Part shown: positions 5,110-6,358 of the stretch, in pieces
Layout: each line of letters starts with the position of its first letter
Position numbering within the stretch: the first letter of the stretch is position 1
NCBI GenBank assembly: GCA_017483425.1
Contig: JAFUWM010000233.1
Coordinates: 1 to 6,358 of the forward strand
Origin: Lachnospiraceae bacterium
Lineage (GTDB): Bacteria > Bacillota > Clostridia > Lachnospirales > Lachnospiraceae
Reading direction: 5' to 3'
DNA length: 6,358 nt
The notes under the pieces: generated by a model
The model's input: the letters and a program-made list of their open reading frames with translations, nothing else
Database searches by the model: none
Told to the model about the DNA's origin: nothing
Made by a program: the position numbers and the translations under genes

Positions 5110-6358
5110 ATGGGGACTTACGGAGAGAGATTCAGGAACTCAACATCATATGAAGAAACTGTAACGCCGCTCATATGCCGCATACTGCTTTTTTGCGCTC
5201 TTTCCATACCTGTACTAATTCTCCTTGCAAGATCTAGCGTTCTGCACGTTTCCGACTGGATGCTTTATTCTGTCTGCTTTGTACTGATATTTACAACTCT
5301 TGGCCCGTATTTCTTATATAGGAGCAGGATCCCGATACAGTTCATAAAATATTATATCTCTATCTCGCTCACGTTTTCCGTTGCGATCATCGCAGTGATA
5401 CCGGAGATGAATATAAGGATGGCATATCTCACGGGGGTGGCTGTGGCTTTGATATATCTTGACGTGAAACTCATGATCGTGTCCTCGGTCATATCATACA
5501 TTTTTATGAATGTGTCACTTTTCCTTATTGCGGCAAGATGGCTTTTTACGGCCAACGGACGACTGCCGTCCTTAAATGCCGTGGGGGTTGTCTTCAGGAA
5601 TTCCGTTTTTTCTGCCTCATTGGAATTTCTGGCTCTTTTGCCGGCTTTTTTCATCGCCTGCATACTGGCGAGAAGACATCTGACAAGCGAGGAAGAGCTT
5701 TATATTGAGCTTTCCGCGGAGGAGGAGAGGTACAGGCTTGCCTTTGAAGGCTCGCATGATGTGATCTTTGATTATGTCTATGATACTGACCGGGTTACAT
5801 ATTACGGTTCTATTGCCCATAAGGACTCGGATAATTCCGTGGAAATGAATATAAGCCATGCTTTTGAGAAGCTTTCAAGCGGTGAGATCGTACACAGTGA
5901 TGATATAGGGGATGTCATAAGTCTTTTAAACGGCGAAAAAGACGAGCCGCTGAATGTACGCCTTTGCTCTCCCGAACCCGGTGAGTATACATGGATAAGG
6001 ATAGAGGGAAGAGTAGTAAAGAAAGGCGAGAAAAAGATCAGGGTGGTCGGCAAGATAACCGATATCACTGAGGAGAAGAGCAAGGAGGAGAACTTCCTTG
6101 AGACTGCGGAAAAGGATCCGGCCACGGGCTTCTTTACATGGGATATAGGGGAGCAGCTTATAGAAAGGCTTACAGAGGCAGGGCATGATAAGCTCTATTA
6201 TCTGTTTTTCAAAGTGCTGAACCTTGATGATATAACCGAAAACTACGGAAGCTTTTTCACGGATGCAATAATATCAAGGATTGCGGAGACATCAAGGGCG
6301 GTGCTTACGCCGGAGGATTATCTTTTCAGGCTTAATACTAATACTTTTATAGCCATAA
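5110..6358 (+). CDS. Membrane protein with PAS domain and degenerate GGDEF domain, 3' end outside window
   Basis: The frame is open from ATG 5110 to the window end, giving 416 complete codons without a stop. Six likely membrane helices (about 21-40, 50-70, 79-98, 104-117, 120-142, 165-187) are followed by a charged linker and a PAS-type sensor fold (about 207-323), which opens with RYRLAFEGSHDVIFDY and closes with the PAC-like VVGKITDITEEK. A GGDEF-like domain begins at DPATGFF (336-342), matching the usual DxLTGLxNR opening. Its signature position reads R-L-N-T-N-T-F (407-413) where active enzymes have R-x-G-G-D-E-F. The metal-binding Asp of the DIDxFK motif appears as Lys368, and the guanine-contacting Asn as Thr376, so diguanylate cyclase activity is unlikely; a ligand-binding or regulatory role is inferred. 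An EAL or other output domain could follow beyond the window. The start lies four bases after the small gene with no clear ribosome binding site, implying coupling; the next Met is residue 51, inside a membrane helix. Confidence 0.85.
   Translation, partial: MGTYGERFRNSTSYEETVTPLICRILLFCALSIPVLILLARSSVLHVSDWMLYSVCFVLIFTTLGPYFLYRSRIPIQFIKYYISISLTFSVAIIAVIPEMNIRMAYLTGVAVALIYLDVKLMIVSSVISYIFMNVSLFLIAARWLFTANGRLPSLNAVGVVFRNSVFSASLEFLALLPAFFIACILARRHLTSEEELYIELSAEEERYRLAFEGSHDVIFDYVYDTDRVTYYGSIAHKDSDNSVEMNISHAFEKLSSGEIVHSDDIGDVISLLNGEKDEPLNVRLCSPEPGEYTWIRIEGRVVKKGEKKIRVVGKITDITEEKSKEENFLETAEKDPATGFFTWDIGEQLIERLTEAGHDKLYYLFFKVLNLDDITENYGSFFTDAIISRIAETSRAVLTPEDYLFRLNTNTFIAI

Noticed and set aside
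5352..6186. Several overlapping - strand open frames in the last 1.2 kb
   Set aside because: The + strand frame from 5110 is uninterrupted and encodes recognisable membrane, PAS and GGDEF-like domains, so the others are shadows.
1..6358. Mobile element, phage, CRISPR or defence system
   Set aside because: No transposase, integrase, terminal inverted repeats, direct-repeat array, tRNA or nuclease/toxin motif was found on either strand; gene style is uniform along the window.

Overview
The window looks like a chromosomal segment from a Lachnospiraceae-type Firmicute, possibly Butyrivibrio-like. This rests on the gene content (chemoreceptors with Clostridia-style tails, a DUF4317 protein, a UPF0371/DUF1846 protein), heavy use of AGG/AGA for Arg and ATA for Ile, and A/T-rich intergenic signals. 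The genus is an inference. All genes lie on the + strand and are tightly packed. I see no RNA genes, CRISPR arrays, insertion sequences or phage genes.

Left part (1-455): the C-terminal end of one methyl-accepting chemotaxis protein (MCP), a strong rho-independent terminator, and a short intergenic region with a good sigma-A-type promoter.

Middle (456-3639): a complete 559-residue transmembrane MCP with a single-Cache-like sensor, HAMP and a cytoplasmic signalling domain. One base after its stop codon comes a 500-residue UPF0371/DUF1846 protein.

Right part (3683-6358): a DUF4317 protein, a small acidic 81-residue protein of unknown function, and a membrane protein that runs off the window. 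This last protein has about six membrane segments, a PAS domain and a GGDEF-like domain whose signature reads NTNTF, so it is probably not an active diguanylate cyclase. Gaps between the five genes from 456 onward are 1, 43, 1 and 4 bases. The only promoter and the only convincing terminator seen lie upstream of 456, so the five may form one transcription unit.

The region is therefore a chemoreceptor joined to a set of uncharacterised cytoplasmic proteins and a probable nucleotide-sensing or regulatory membrane protein. Whether they work together is untested. Most likely this is largely core-genome content of the family and not a mobile island; the most notable points are the degenerate GGDEF domain and the tight linkage of the DUF genes to an MCP.
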